NCBI GenBank assembly: GCA_029582165.1
Contig: CM055883.1
Coordinates: 17,640,501-17,704,500 of the forward strand
Length of the DNA: 64,000 nucleotides
From: Portulaca oleracea
Taxonomy: Eukaryota; Streptophyta; Magnoliopsida; Caryophyllales; Portulacaceae
Direction of reading: 5' to 3'
Of this stretch, positions 11,298 through 22,646 are shown in pieces (the first letter of the stretch is position 1; each line of letters starts with the position of its first letter). Below the pieces are notes generated by a model. The model was not told the origin of the DNA. It made no database searches and worked only from the letters and a program-made list of their open reading frames with translations. Made by a program: the position numbers and the translations under genes.

Positions 11298-11462
11298 GAA
11301 TGTACGGAGAGTGAGAGTACGGATCAGTTTCTCTCTACTATTGCAGCGATTGTTCTTGCTTCTCCTTGGAGGAAGATAAACACAAGATAAGGAAACAGAA
11401 TGCTAGATATAGAAACAGAGCATGCAGAAATGTAAGGAATGCATTCTGCGATGAGGGGGTGG

Positions 11463-11473
11463 CTTTTATTATA
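11463..11473 (-). promoter_or_regulatory. Candidate TATA box of the BOI-like gene
   Basis: The minus strand reads TATAATAAAAG about 165 bp upstream of the ATG, implying a 5' leader of roughly 130-140 bp. Position and sequence fit a TATA box; no transcript evidence is available. Confidence 0.5.
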
Positions 11474-11552
11474 GCGGAGTTGGAGAGAGGAAAAAAAAAT
11501 ATTTATTTAGAAAAGGCAGGGGGGAGAGAGAGGGGTGAGACTTGAGAGTTGT

Positions 11553-11600
11553 TTCGGGGTTTTCCTTTTCCTTTTCCTTTTCCTGTTCTTTTTCCTTTTA
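11553..11600. repeat. TTTTCC pyrimidine repeat in the gene's upstream region
   Basis: Several near-perfect copies of CTTTTC about 80-130 bp beyond the candidate TATA box. It may act as a promoter pyrimidine tract or be simple low complexity. Confidence 0.6.
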
Positions 11601-11710
11601 CTTTTAGAGGGTTGAATATTTTAATATGTTTTTCGAAAAAAGAGAAGGTTACCAAAAATTGTGAATTTTTCATAATTATTTTCTTCTTTCCTAGAAATCA
11701 TTATTTATTA

Positions 11711-11950
11711 CTACCTCCTTTTTATTTTATCTGTCATCTAGGGAATTCTGACAAAAATTTTGACCGTTAATATCTTAATTTATATAATGATTCATCATAT
11801 AAAATTGATATCATTAGATTCGTAATAAAAAATATTATTTAAAAAGTATAATATTATATTTTTCTATAAAAGTTTTATATTAAAATTATTGATTAAAAAA
11901 TGGGTACAGAAAATCATAAATGACAGTAAAAAAAAAAAAGGAGAAAATAG
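11711..11950. mobile_element. Stowaway-type MITE near the BOI-like promoter
   Basis: The left end CTACCTCCTTTTTATTTTAT and the right end, ending GGAGAAAATAG, are inverted repeats including TGTCAT/ATGACA, with TA on both sides; 240 bp. Confidence 0.75.
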
Positions 11951-11956
11951 TACATA

Positions 11957-12172
11957 TTAATTAATTTGGGGGAGGGATGGAGGATGTAACGAATCTGTAG
12001 ATCCGGGGGTTGGGGTCGTGAATTGAGGAAGAGTGGGGGGGCTTATCCGTAATTTAAGCTCGTGTTTGTCGTGAGTGAGCTGCTCATTGCTTCTCCACTG
12101 TTTGACAAATTCTGCTTCAGCCACGTATCTTTCCGTACTTTCACCTCCAACGGTGCGACTCACCTCAGCCAT
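11957..12172 (-). CDS. Hypothetical 71-aa frame, possibly a first exon
   Basis: The minus-strand ATG opens a frame with non-repetitive, balanced composition (MAEVSRTVGGESTERYVAEA, then a proline/threonine-rich tail). It is less AT-rich than its surroundings, which is why it is listed. No family is recognised. Its upstream side runs directly into a MITE-like end and, 120 bp on, the 16-kb copia insertion, so any promoter would have been separated from it. It could be a truncated exon, a gene relic or chance; GTGAGT right after the third codon could also be a splice donor. Confidence 0.25.
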   Translation of the reverse strand: MAEVSRTVGGESTERYVAEAEFVKQWRSNEQLTHDKHELKLRISPPTLPQFTTPTPGSTDSLHPPSLPQIN

Positions 12173-12292
12173 TTTTTCTCTCCAACCATTTATGATTATT
12201 AATTATTTATAAATTACAATGAATTACAATATAAAATTACTTTCATCGTAACTTTTAGCAAACTATCTTTCTAATGACGATAATTTCATATT

Positions 12293-12556
12293 TGTTATAA
12301 AATAATATATTTGTGAATATTCATATATCAATAAGATATCTATTGGGTATCTTTATCTGTTAGGATGATATAATATATAAGGATTCTATTCCCATATGAA
12401 GTATATACTGTATAGGAATCTTGCTATGTAACTAGTATAAATACCCCTTGTGGGTTATAAATAAATCTACCCCTTTGTGAATATTCATCTCTCATTCTAT
12501 TGTTCTTCTCTAGTATTCTCTTTATATTGTATTCATATATTTATTGTTTTATAACA
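12293..12556 (+). repeat. Copia 5' LTR
   Basis: 264-bp LTR with inverted ends TGTTATAAAA...TTTTATAACA. It contains TATAAATA near 12438 as a possible promoter. It is nearly colinear with the 3' LTR once the MITE in the latter is removed. Confidence 0.9.
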
Positions 12557-12570
12557 CGTTATCAGCACCA
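12557..12570 (+). other. Primer-binding site matching a tRNA-Ile anticodon arm
   Basis: CGTTATCAGCACCA follows the LTR end with no gap. It lacks the TGG start of sites that pair with a tRNA 3' end. Its complement resembles the anticodon stem-loop of cytosolic tRNA-Ile (…GTGCTAATAACG), with C opposite the wobble base as expected if inosine is read as G. A half-tRNA primer is inferred. Confidence 0.55.
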
Positions 12571-12939
12571 TATCCTCTTGATCAAAGTTATCGCATACTG
12601 AACTTTCATTCACAGCCAGGGCCAGTGTTATCATGACAAGGAAGTAAAAGTCGAGGATCGGATCACGAAGCAAAGAAGACGAAGGGTACAAACAAATAAA
12701 ATATATTATATATATTGCACAGAGATATCAACGAGAGGACTACAACTTGAAAGGTTGTAATTGTGTATTACTACCACAAAAAGATTATAGTTTTGCTTTT
12801 TGTTTCGAAGCATCAGGTTTGCTTCTCCTTCGTCTCTATTTGTCAATAAATTTTGATATGGATTATAAGTCTTCTAAATTTATTGGTATTAACAATATGT
12901 GCATGTTATTGACTAATACATGTTATTCATCCAATTTCA

Positions 12940-13690
12940 TTAGTGAATCAGTAGTTCACCCAATATTAAAATTTTGTCTAATATGATAAATTGTAAATAT
13001 TAATAGTAAACCAGAAGTTCACTTCAATATTGAATATTATGTCGAATATCAATTGTGAACCATAAGTTCATTTTATCACATCTATATAACTGAATTTTTT
13101 TTATTAAATATTATAGTTGTAGTTAAAGGTTGTATATTTCCATTGGCGAACCAGAAGTTTGTTTCAATAATACGAAGTCTATTTTATGTGAACCAGAAGT
13201 TCACTCCTACAACGGAAGTTTTCGTTTAATTTTATCTATGAACTAGACGTTCACCCGAATGATAAGAAACTTACCTTACTTCATTAAGTGAACCAGAAGT
13301 TCACTCATATGTCAAAAATTTTATCTTATGAGTGAACTAGAAGTTCACTCTAATGTTTATATTGTTATTTAATTTTATTAGTTAACGAGAAGTTATATCC
13401 AATAATAAGAATTTTATCCAATAATAAGAATTTTGTCTTATTTTCATTAGTGAACCTAAGTTCACTCTAATGGTAAGAATTTTATCTAGTTTTATTAGTG
13501 ACCAAAAGTTCACTCTGATATTGAAAAAAAAGGGATTACTTATCTCATTGGTGAACCAAAAGTTCATCCTACCACTAATATTGAATTTTGTTTCCGTTAA
13601 TTACACGTATTAATAGTGAACTAAAAGTTTACTCCAATCATTGAAACTCTATTTAATCTTGTTAGTGAACTAGAAGTTCGCTTTCCTCCC
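12940..13690 (+). repeat. Palindromic leader repeats of the copia element
   Basis: About a dozen copies of GTGAACCAGAAGTTCACT, some degenerate, are spaced roughly 45-60 bp apart (for example at 13005, 13059, 13189, 13287, 13331, 13451, 13551 and 13664). Each core has GTGAAC and GTTCAC arms around a 5-nt loop. They lie between the primer site and gag. Confidence 0.8.
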
Positions 13691-13739
13691 AATTAGAGTA
13701 TAGAGTTGTTAATTGGCATAATAATTATTGAAAGGCGAT

Positions 13740-14160
13740 GATAGTATACTTGAGGTTATTAAGGTTTATATCGTCGATTAAATTGACCATTTTTGTTACA
13801 AGTGTGGAGTTTAATGTTTAGATGAAAGTACATAATTTTATTAATAATGACCTATGTGATCATTAGAACCCCCAAATGGTTTCGTCTCATTCCCTGAAGT
13901 GAATGTGGCAGGATATTAATCTCAAAAATCATGAGTAAAACAAAGGTCACGTCAGTAGCAGTGATAGTCGATATAGTCGTGATTATAGTCATGCTAATCT
14001 TTTAAAAGATGATATCTCTACCAGGATTAGGAACTTGAAAAACATGAATGATACAAAAGTGAGAAATGTATTATTAACGAGAAAATGGAAACGACACGTA
14101 CCTGTTGTACGTCATAATATCTTGTTGAACCTTATCAAGCTTAATCAAAAAGCACAAGAT
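13740..14160 (+). pseudogene. Copia gag remnant
   Basis: No long frame survives, but in-frame pieces can be placed. Near 13880 there is a proline/EVN segment typical of the region before the nucleocapsid, and at 14097-14145 the reading C-T-S-stop-Y-L-V-E-P-Y-Q-A matches the sequence that follows the last cysteine of the copia CCHC knuckle. Multiple stops and frameshifts make it non-functional. Assignment rests on motif order and position just before protease, not on a continuous frame. Confidence 0.5.
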
Positions 14161-14655
14161 ATTATTTTATAAACTTTTGATAGTAAGTGATATTATTATT
14201 TATGTTGTGCACGTTATTTCAAGTCGCTATTTCTTAGATCTCCCTCTTGGCATTGTTCAAAAACTTTAATAATTGTTGTGTTTTAATTATTCTTCAGCCC
14301 CTTTGTTGATTGGCATTGGGCTTTGTCCAGGACAATTAAATTTTTCTAACTTTGGTAACTTAAGTATTAACTGTGAACTTGATTTGATCATGAAGATCTA
14401 TTTGGGGGACACTAGGTTGATGCATTATGAATTTGACATCCTTGCTAGAAAATTGATCATATGCATGGCGATCAAATATAATCTTGATTATTGAGTTCAT
14501 GGAAATATTATCATGCTGATATGCACATGATTATAGATTAATATGAGTCCTCATATGATGTTATTATTTCATGGATATTCGTACTATTTGATTTATGCAC
14601 CTTATTGAAAATGTTCCACATATAAATTGCAAGTAATATGCTCTCATCTGTCTAA

Positions 14656-14658
<3 letters not shown>
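14161..14658. other. Degenerate copia interior
   Basis: Between the gag remnant and the TA-repeat/MITE cluster. The frame at 14273-14494 has no recognisable domain. Confidence 0.35.

Positions 14659-14716
<58 letters not shown>
14659..14716. repeat. (TA)n microsatellite
   Basis: Nearly pure TA run directly abutting the MITE at 14717. Confidence 0.95.
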
Positions 14717-14719
<3 letters not shown>

Positions 14720-15198
14720 AAATTGGATTCTAATAATCTCTACTTTCATGAATTGGACAGCAATAATTCCTACTATCAATTTGGATTCTGGTGGTCCAAA
14801 AATAAATAAAATTGTATCCTAGTGGGACGCCACCGAGTCAAGTGGCGGTGACTCGGTGGTTCGCTGACGTGTACTGACGAGAGTGTGTTTGACCAAGAAT
14901 TCAGGATAATCAACTATGAAATGGGACCACCTAAATACTATAAGTATGTTAATGAGACTACTAGAATACAATGGCAATTTAAATGGGACTACTAGAATAC
15001 AACAAAAATAATTATTTCTTGGTCAAACACACTTTCACCAGTACACGTCAGCAAACCACCGAGTCACCGCCACTTGACTCGGTGGCGTCCCACTATAATA
15101 CAATTTTATTTATTTTTGGACCACCATAATCCAAATTGATAGTAGGGATTATTGCTGTCCAATTCATGAAAGTAGAGATTATTAGAATCCAATTTTCC
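14717..15198. mobile_element. Foldback MITE 1 of a TA-repeat cluster
   Basis: 482 bp; GGGAAATTGGATTCTAATAA at the left returns as TTATTAGAATCCAATTTTCC at the right. The arms include CACCGAGTCAAGTGGCGGTG and its complement. The flanks are TA repeats, which hide the TSD. Confidence 0.85.
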
Positions 15199-15216
15199 TA
15201 TATATATATATATATA

Positions 15217-15684
15217 TAAATTGGATTCTAATAATCCCTACTATCACAAATTGTATGACAATAATCCCTACTATCATTTTGGATTCTGGTGGTCCAAAAA
15301 AAAATAAAATTGTATTGTAGTGGTACCAAATCCATCACCACATTCTTTTTATTTTTTCCATGCCTACCCCATATTGTTTTTGTTTTTTTTGTTCCTACCC
15401 CTAGATAGGTAACGAAGTGTAGTTACTAAAACATTTTTTAAATTATTTTTTTTGAAATTCCGAGTAATTATTATGATTTTTTAAAAGAAATAAAATTGAA
15501 AAAATCATAAAAAATTGAAAAAAATTTGAAAAAAATTGGGAGAAATGCTGTAAATTCATTAAAAATGGTGGTAAAGTGTTATACAAAGTTTTGAATCAAA
15601 CGTAACACAAAATCTATGATATTTAGCGTATACACTCGATTTTGTCCCACTACAATACAATTTTATTTTTTTTTGGACCACCAG

Positions 15685-15691
<7 letters not shown>
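15217..15691. mobile_element. Foldback MITE 2, right arm truncated
   Basis: Starts AAATTGGATTCTAATAATCC and contains TGGATTCTGGTGGTCC near the left and its complement GGACCACCAGAATCCA at the right edge. It is in the opposite internal orientation to the full-length relative at 37478-38013. The outermost part of the right arm is missing and the sequence passes straight into TA repeats. Confidence 0.75.

Positions 15692-15764
<73 letters not shown>
15692..15764. repeat. (TA)n microsatellite
   Basis: Long TA run separating MITEs 2 and 3. Confidence 0.95.
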
Positions 15765-15774
<10 letters not shown>

Positions 15775-16280
15775 CTAATAATCCCTACTTTCACGAATTG
15801 GACAATGGTGGACCGTACTTTCACTTTGTATTCTGGTGGTCCAAAAAAAAATAAAATTGGATTGTAGTGGGATATTTTCGAGTGAATCATAGATTTTGTG
15901 TTGTATTTGATTCAAAACTTAGTATATCACTTCACAATGATTTTTCATGAATTTACAGCGTTTCTCCCAATTTTTTTCATTTTTTAACTATTTTTTGCGA
16001 TTTATTCACTTTTATTATTTTTACAAAATCATAGTAATTATTCGGAGTCTCAAAAAAAAATTTAAAAAACGTTTTAGAAACTACAATTCATTAACTTTCT
16101 AGGGGCAGGAATGAAAAAAACAAAAACAATATAGTGTAGGAATGAAAAAATAAGAAGAATGTAGAAGTGGATTTGGTACTACTACAATCTAATTTTTTTT
16201 TGGACCATCAGAATACAAAGTGAAAGTACGGTCCACCATTGTCCAATGGGTGAAAGTAGGGATTATTAGAATCCAATTAT

Positions 16281-16282
<2 letters not shown>
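15765..16282. mobile_element. Foldback MITE 3
   Basis: Starts ATATTGGATTCTAATAATCC and ends GGATTATTAGAATCCAATTA followed by TCC, with long matching arms including GAAAGTACGGTCCACCATTG on the right. A TA repeat follows at 16283-16340. Same TIR family as the two preceding MITEs. Confidence 0.82.
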
Positions 16283-16327
<45 letters not shown>

Positions 16328-16599
16328 ATATATATATTTGTGAGAATTTAATATGCATGTGATTATTCATAATGCTTATAGACATGTTTTAAAAGTAATC
16401 AATGATATCGATATCCATGATTAATGCATATTCATTATGGAGTATTTAACTTTCAAAAGTCATGTATGTGCTTTTGAAGTGGAGTTTCTCTTTTATGAAT
16501 AAGTGATTAAAACACTTCCACTATATGCATTTTATGCATTGATGTTATATTTATCTTGATGTGAATTTCATGGATACTTACTTGATTGGGACATGAATA

Positions 16600-17562
16600 A
16601 ATGAGGTGATAGATATGTGTCCTGGAGACACCAAACAACACACGTTTTTAGTGATAATAAATTACTTCTTGTCATTAATGAGGGAAGCAAATATTAGCAT
16701 TATATATATGACAGTCTACTTTGATTAAAGGCTCCAGAAGAGCGCATATAATATTACTTGGTGTAACTAACTTTCATATTGTGGACGTACTTCTCTCCAC
16801 CAAGTTAGTCTCAAAAGAACTTATTAATTACGTTTCAAAGGTATTCATAGGAATGAATACCTGCATGTTGAGAAAACTAGTATTCATATATTATGAAAAT
16901 TGCTTTGAGCAACATGTGTGTTGAAAAGGATATCATCCTTATTTTCTGGGTTATTTTACACAATTAACCCAATTGAAGCACATACTTTAGTAAACTAGAA
17001 GTTTACTATATATTGATGAAGACTTTATCAAAGTAGGAGCATCTTGGATCAATCATCTCAAGAAGAACTCATATGAATATATTTTAAAGGGCCAGAAGAT
17101 CCTTAATTAAATGAGTTCTAACTAGCTGCTCGTTATCAAAGAAAATTAATTATAACACCATTATTAGCAAATATATGGATCGAATCCCTTAGATTCCTGG
17201 GTTGTGTACAAGTGATATTTGTGTTGGTCCTGTAGACCCATATGTAGACCATTTGAATATAGTATGGCTTTACTTGATACATCAATGAGATAATCACTTG
17301 TATGTTTACTATCAACTTGCAACTTGGCGCTTGTAAGATTGCTTACTCCATTAATTTACGAGCACATTTCAATAAAGAAGATTCATCTTGATAGTGATGG
17401 TGAAGGTTTTGATAGTTTTTATATACCAATGGACATAGATGTTAAGCATCCTATGTCAAATATTTATATGTAAAATGATCCTCCAGAATCATTAATATAT
17501 GAGATGTTGAGTATATATATAATAAATGGCAAAACCTATTACTTTTGAGAACAGAGCTTACT
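16600..17562 (+). pseudogene. Copia protease end and integrase N-half remnant
   Basis: Fragments in order match copia pol: NYFLSLMREANISII (after the protease active site, itself decayed), GSRRAHIILLGVTNFHIVD (protease core), EAHTL after the protease, then RYQRKLIITPLLANIWIESL and CVGPVDPYVDHLNIVW, which correspond to the end of the integrase zinc-binding region and the start of the catalytic core. Stops and frameshifts occur throughout. The remnant is interrupted at 17562 by a solo LTR and resumes at 20721, which proves the insertion came later. Confidence 0.75.
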
Positions 17563-20500
17563 TGTAACGCCCCAAAACCTTAATCACACAATTACCCAAA
17601 CATTACGGTAATCACATGATTAGCGCAGCGGATAACGGCCTGAGGCGCTACCGCCGTCCCACTAAGGACAAGGCAAAACCAACCAACCAAGCACACCAAC
17701 AATGACAACCAAAACCACAACTGAACCACATTCACCAACACGTCCCCATGCATAAAGGAGTTTACAAAAGCCACAAATGCTTAACTTTAACAGTACATAA
17801 ACACACATAGACCCACACGCTTATAGATCCTTATATATCTCCAAACACCACTATCAATTGGTTTATAAGTAACCCTGTACGACGCAAAAGTCTACCTTTC
17901 ACTTTAGAGAGTAAACTATTTCTGAGCGTCCTTTCCCTTTTCTGTGGAGCTCGGACCACCTAAAACAAAACAGTAAAACAACGCAAAAGTGAGTGGGGGA
18001 AACACTCAGTACACAAACCTCCAACATGTAAAACCGTTTCGAAAATTGTTTTTCATGCCGGCCTTTAAAACATTTCGAAAACGAGGAAGGGGAAAAATAA
18101 CTCGTGCTAAACCAATGAAGTCTTTAAACTTTAAGAATTCTATGCATATGCTGTGCTTTACTTTGAAAATATAACAATAATAAGACGTGGTATCCCTTAC
18201 GATCGATGCCGAAGCACCTCACACACGCGCATGCCCAAACCGACCGGGAGTTTGGATTGGGTGACTGCTAGGCAGTCGACACTGGCCAGGTCAAGCTTAC
18301 TCCAATAGGAGCCTGTAAAATAATGCTAGGATTCACTCTAGCTACTGTAGAACTATGTGTCGGGACCACTTATAAAACAATAAAATCATTAGAATGTATC
18401 TATGCAATAAAACTGTACTTGACTGTAAACATAAGAGTTGGACAATTCGCGTACCTTTAAAATACTGTGAACTTGGTGACGATCTGGCTTGGGGAATGGC
18501 GCGGGGCGGTGTGAAACTTTGAGCTAAGACGATAAAGGTTACAAATTAGTGCAAAGGCTATGAACAAAAAGGGCCGTAACGTCCCATAGAAAGGATTTGA
18601 AATGCACATGTAAAAGAAATTTCAGGTTTTTGAGGTAAGAGTATTTTGGCTATAACCGGGGCTAGGAAACTCGGAATTTAATGAACGAGCACTTTTCGGA
18701 AAGGGAAAAATAAAATCTATAAGTTTGTCAACTGGGTCAGATGCTAAAAATGATGGAAAGAGCTCGGAAAAGGCTCTGGGCAGAAACAGCGAAAACCGGA
18801 ATATTTTCTTTGTGCGGTTTTGGCATTTAAACGGAATCGATAAAATTTATGCACTTGCTCTAAACTCATAGGAGCTTTATGGGCAGAAAAATACTTGTAA
18901 AAATATGTACTCTTATTCTATCACGAGGCCTTTAAAATTGAGAGCGATACGAAATTTATTTCCTTTAGAAACGCGAGATTTCGGTAATAAAATACGATAA
19001 AATCAAATAACGTAAAAGATCTCGGGGTCTCTCCAAGCCAAGTCCTATGGTCCTCAATCATAAACCCCATCTTAATAACCATAACGTTACAATTAGACAC
19101 TCCAAAAACAACTCACAAGATCACTATAATACTTTTGGTTCAAACTTAAAACAATACTTTATACCAAAAATTTCCAGATTCGCAGCCCTTCTTCCGAGCT
19201 CTATAACTCACACTCCCGACGTCGGGTTGACGCATACCATACCATTTCGGAAAGCTTGCAAGGTCTCCTAAAACTCTTATGTTGAACACTTTTTCAAATT
19301 CAAACTCCACACAGACGAAAAATGTGCAACAAGTCACTGCCTCCAAAATCGTACATAATTGCATGCCTTTACGGTTTTGGCTCTAACTTGAGCTACACAA
19401 GTCAGAATCCCGAAATTCAAAAGCCCGGTGTTAGCTAACGTCCTAGGCCACCTTTTTAAGCAATAATCTGGGCTAAAAACTAATTATAACTCCTCTGAAA
19501 AAATTCGAAAATAACCAGAATGCTCAGTGGGTGTTCAAACCATCATGCATGCTCATAAACATTCAAGTTTTGTACTAATTATTTACCCAAATGTAATTTA
19601 CTCACATCACTACCATTTTCCAGAATTTCAATGTCTAAAATCACCATCCAAGCTTGCATAATACACATGCACAATCATCAAGTTACATGCACTTACATTC
19701 CATCACAATTTCCATGACTTTCTTCACTATTTTCATATAAAACACCCAACCAAAGTATTATTAACTTAATGACTCTTCCAAAACAGAAATTAAACTTTAA
19801 AACTTCATCAAGCACTTCATGCAAATCAATAATACACCATTTCTCTCATCAACATAGACATCTATACCATTACATGAATAATCCATCAAGAAAACACTTG
19901 CAACAACCATAAAACTTAACCATTCAAAACTATACTCTAGAATTCATGTAAATGGAGAATAAAAGAGATGAAAACAACCCTTAAACACTTTAAAAACATT
20001 AAAACTCAGATTGTATAACAATGGAAATAAGGTGAGAGATGAATACCACTTGAAAGAGGAGATTAAAATGAGCAAGGAAGTGTGGAAGTGGAAGAGGAAC
20101 ACTTGGCCGGAATACTCGCCGGCGGCCGGCGAATTCGCAGGTGGTGGGCTGGGGTGGTTCTCGGCGCACAGGAGGGAGAGGGAGGGCTGAGAGTTTGAGT
20201 GTGTTTTGGACAAAAATAATGACCCTATAGCTCTCCCATACCCCCTTTTATAATTACTACTCCCTCTACTTAACTTTAAAGAAATAAAAGTAATAATAAT
20301 AATAATATCAATAGTAATACTACTAATATGCTTAGTAAAAGTGTACAATAGTTCTCTTAATTAAAATGGTAGTAAAAATATAACTTGTAAAGTGAATTTG
20401 ATTGTTACGGTAAAAACGGTAACGATCGGTATTTTTATTAAAATTCATCTTGCCGTAAAAATCGAAACGGTAATCAAACCGATTTTAAAATAAACATTAG

Positions 20501-20715
20501 AACCTAAAATAATAATAATATGAGGTCCAAAATGATATTCTTTAAAAGCACTAGAAAATAATTCGATCGGTAAAATTACCCGCTTAGCCATTTCCTCCGA
20601 GACCTGTCACCGTTAGTTAACTGTAAAAAAAATTAAAAGAATTTAATAATCACATTTTAACTAATTAAACAAATTTAATTACCCTAATTTCTGTGATTTA
20701 GGGTGGGTTGTTACA
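17563..20715 (-). mobile_element. Solo LTR (minus) with perfect TSD inside copia
   Basis: The 3153-bp sequence runs from TGTAACGCCCCAAAAC to GGTTGTTACA and is flanked by TTACT on both sides (17558-17562 and 20716-20720). The strand is assigned by analogy with the chromovirus LTRs here, which end GGGGCGTTACA. No gag or pol motif occurs inside, so it is a solo LTR left by LTR-LTR recombination. The frame at 19944-20348 has no recognised domain. Confidence 0.88.
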
Positions 20716-20720
20716 TTACT

Positions 20721-21214
20721 ACAGCTGTTCAGGGACATGTCATGTTACATGTACCAACATTGATCCAAATAAGGCCAAGATGTTATCATGAATGTTTATT
20801 TCTCCCCTACAATGGTTTCTGGCCATGAACCAAAAATCTCCCACCTATGAATTTGAGTATATGCGATGTAAGCTCCATGATAATGCTCTAAGATGGGACC
20901 TCGAAGGAATCGGGAATATATGTTGAGTATATCCATACTAGAACCATTCATTGGAGATATACTTATGGCACAGTTTGTCGATTATGATGACACACTTTTC
21001 CCAGCATTAGGTGGAGAAATCAACTTGTTGGACAAGGAAATAAGTTGGAACGAATTATTATAATCCTCATACAATGTAATCTGAACTGGAAGTTCAAAAT
21101 ATAATTCGTCTACAAACTGAGCGAATTTATTGCCAGATATTCCACTGACCCACAAAGAGTTATTAAATCCTATGTCTCCAACTACTAATGCTCCTGTAAG
21201 AATTGATGTTCGAA
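20721..21214 (+). pseudogene. Copia integrase C-half to RT junction remnant
   Basis: Plus-strand translation resumes with VMLHVPTLIQIRPRCYHE, then segments equivalent to the integrase-RT linker: FGQEP-like GHEPKISHL, MAQFVDYDDTLFPALGGE and NAPVRIDV. These match in order the copia block that ends with the conserved FPALGGE and PARIDVPVGQ motifs. Stops are frequent. The remnant breaks at 21214 and its PVGQ continuation is at 26385. Confidence 0.78.
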
Positions 21215-21462
21215 TATAATAACCCGAACTTAACCCAACGTAATTAAGCTAATCAATGAGTTTAATTAACTAAAACACGCATTTCAATTAAGTTAATTGG
21301 TTGTGTTTTTGCAGGACTCGAGCAGAGCAACGACCGTCATACATCAGCTTAGTATGTTATTAATATAAATTATTTATGTGACAATTTCCGCTATTCAATT
21401 TTACTCACATCATATTTTAGTTACTTACCTGACTAAGTTTTATCAAGTCAACCGATTCGTCG

Positions 21463-21468
<6 letters not shown>

Positions 21469-21497
<29 letters not shown>

Positions 21498-21540
21498 GTT
21501 ATTATTGTTATTATTGTTATTATTATTATTATTATTACAA
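21469..21540. repeat. (ATT)n microsatellite
   Basis: ATT/GTT simple repeat within the LTR. Confidence 0.9.
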
Positions 21541-22439
21541 GTTTTTATTATTTTTAAATTTATTTATTTATCGCGTGTATGTATATACACACACAAAAAT
21601 AAATATAACAATTGATGCACGCAATGCGTGCGAATCAAAACTGCTTTTTCTTAAAAATAAAAATACTCAATAATAATTCGACTTTGGCTCATGATGGATG
21701 TTGTCGATCGAGTCAGTGTAGTTAAAATTATCTTCTTTTAAGTTGTTTTTAAAATAAGTTAAATAAGTTCAAGATAAATTTACAAAACAACTCTTTCAAA
21801 TGAATTCAAATAAAATCAAATAGCCAAGTTCAAATTAGTTAAGTATAATAAGTTCAAAATAAGCTTAGATAAGTTCAACTTGTAATAAGCTCTGTCAAAA
21901 TAAGTTGGAATGAACATGTTAAAAATAAAAATATAGTGAGACGGAAGCAATATTATTGATTATTGTTCGTTTACTCTCGGTATGAACAATTATGCGTTAT
22001 AGATTTGCTTCCTCATGATAGATTTTTTTTTTTACTTTTATATGATATTAACTTCTATGTTGCAAATATGATCGAATACCTTGACGAATCATTACGTTTC
22101 TATTATTTATTTGAGACATTGGATCTACTATTTGTTAAAAGAATGCAATTATGCAACTTAGAATAAAAATATGATAAAGCAAACATTTCTTAGTTAATTA
22201 AGAATCTTGCCTTATAAGACAACAAAATACATAAGAAATTCTCCCAAAACTAAAATCAAGGAATGAAAAGATTATCAGTGATACTGTAACTCTGATATGT
22301 AACAATAATCTTTAAATAAAAGATTATTGTATCATGTACTTACTTTTTAAATAATTTTGATTAAAAGTATAATTGAATACTAAATGAAATTCTGACATCT
22401 TGTCTTTCTCTTAGTCTCGATATGACACACACACACATA

Positions 22440-22646
22440 CTCCCTCCGTTCCATATTAATTGTCCAAAATGTGGTCTTTAACTAAAAATTCCTTACAGTA
22501 TATTTTATCAATAATTTATAACATTATATTTTCATGAGAGAGTATTTTTCGTTATAAATGTAATGATGGTACTTTTGTATATTAGAAAATTGTACATGTT
22601 AAGAAATTAATAACGCAACAGGACAATTAATATGGAACGGATGGAG
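22440..22646. mobile_element. Stowaway MITE
   Basis: CTCCCTCCGTTCCATATTAA at the left and TTAATATGGAACGGATGGAG at the right form a TIR; TA lies on both sides; 207 bp. Confidence 0.92.

Noticed and set aside
14564..15890. Open frames with long IYIYIY stretches
   Set aside because: They are translations of (TA)n microsatellites and MITE arms, on both strands equally.
19944..20348. 134-aa minus frame in the solo LTR as a gene
   Set aside because: No recognisable domain, AT-rich and serine/phenylalanine-biased; inside an LTR with clean TSD.
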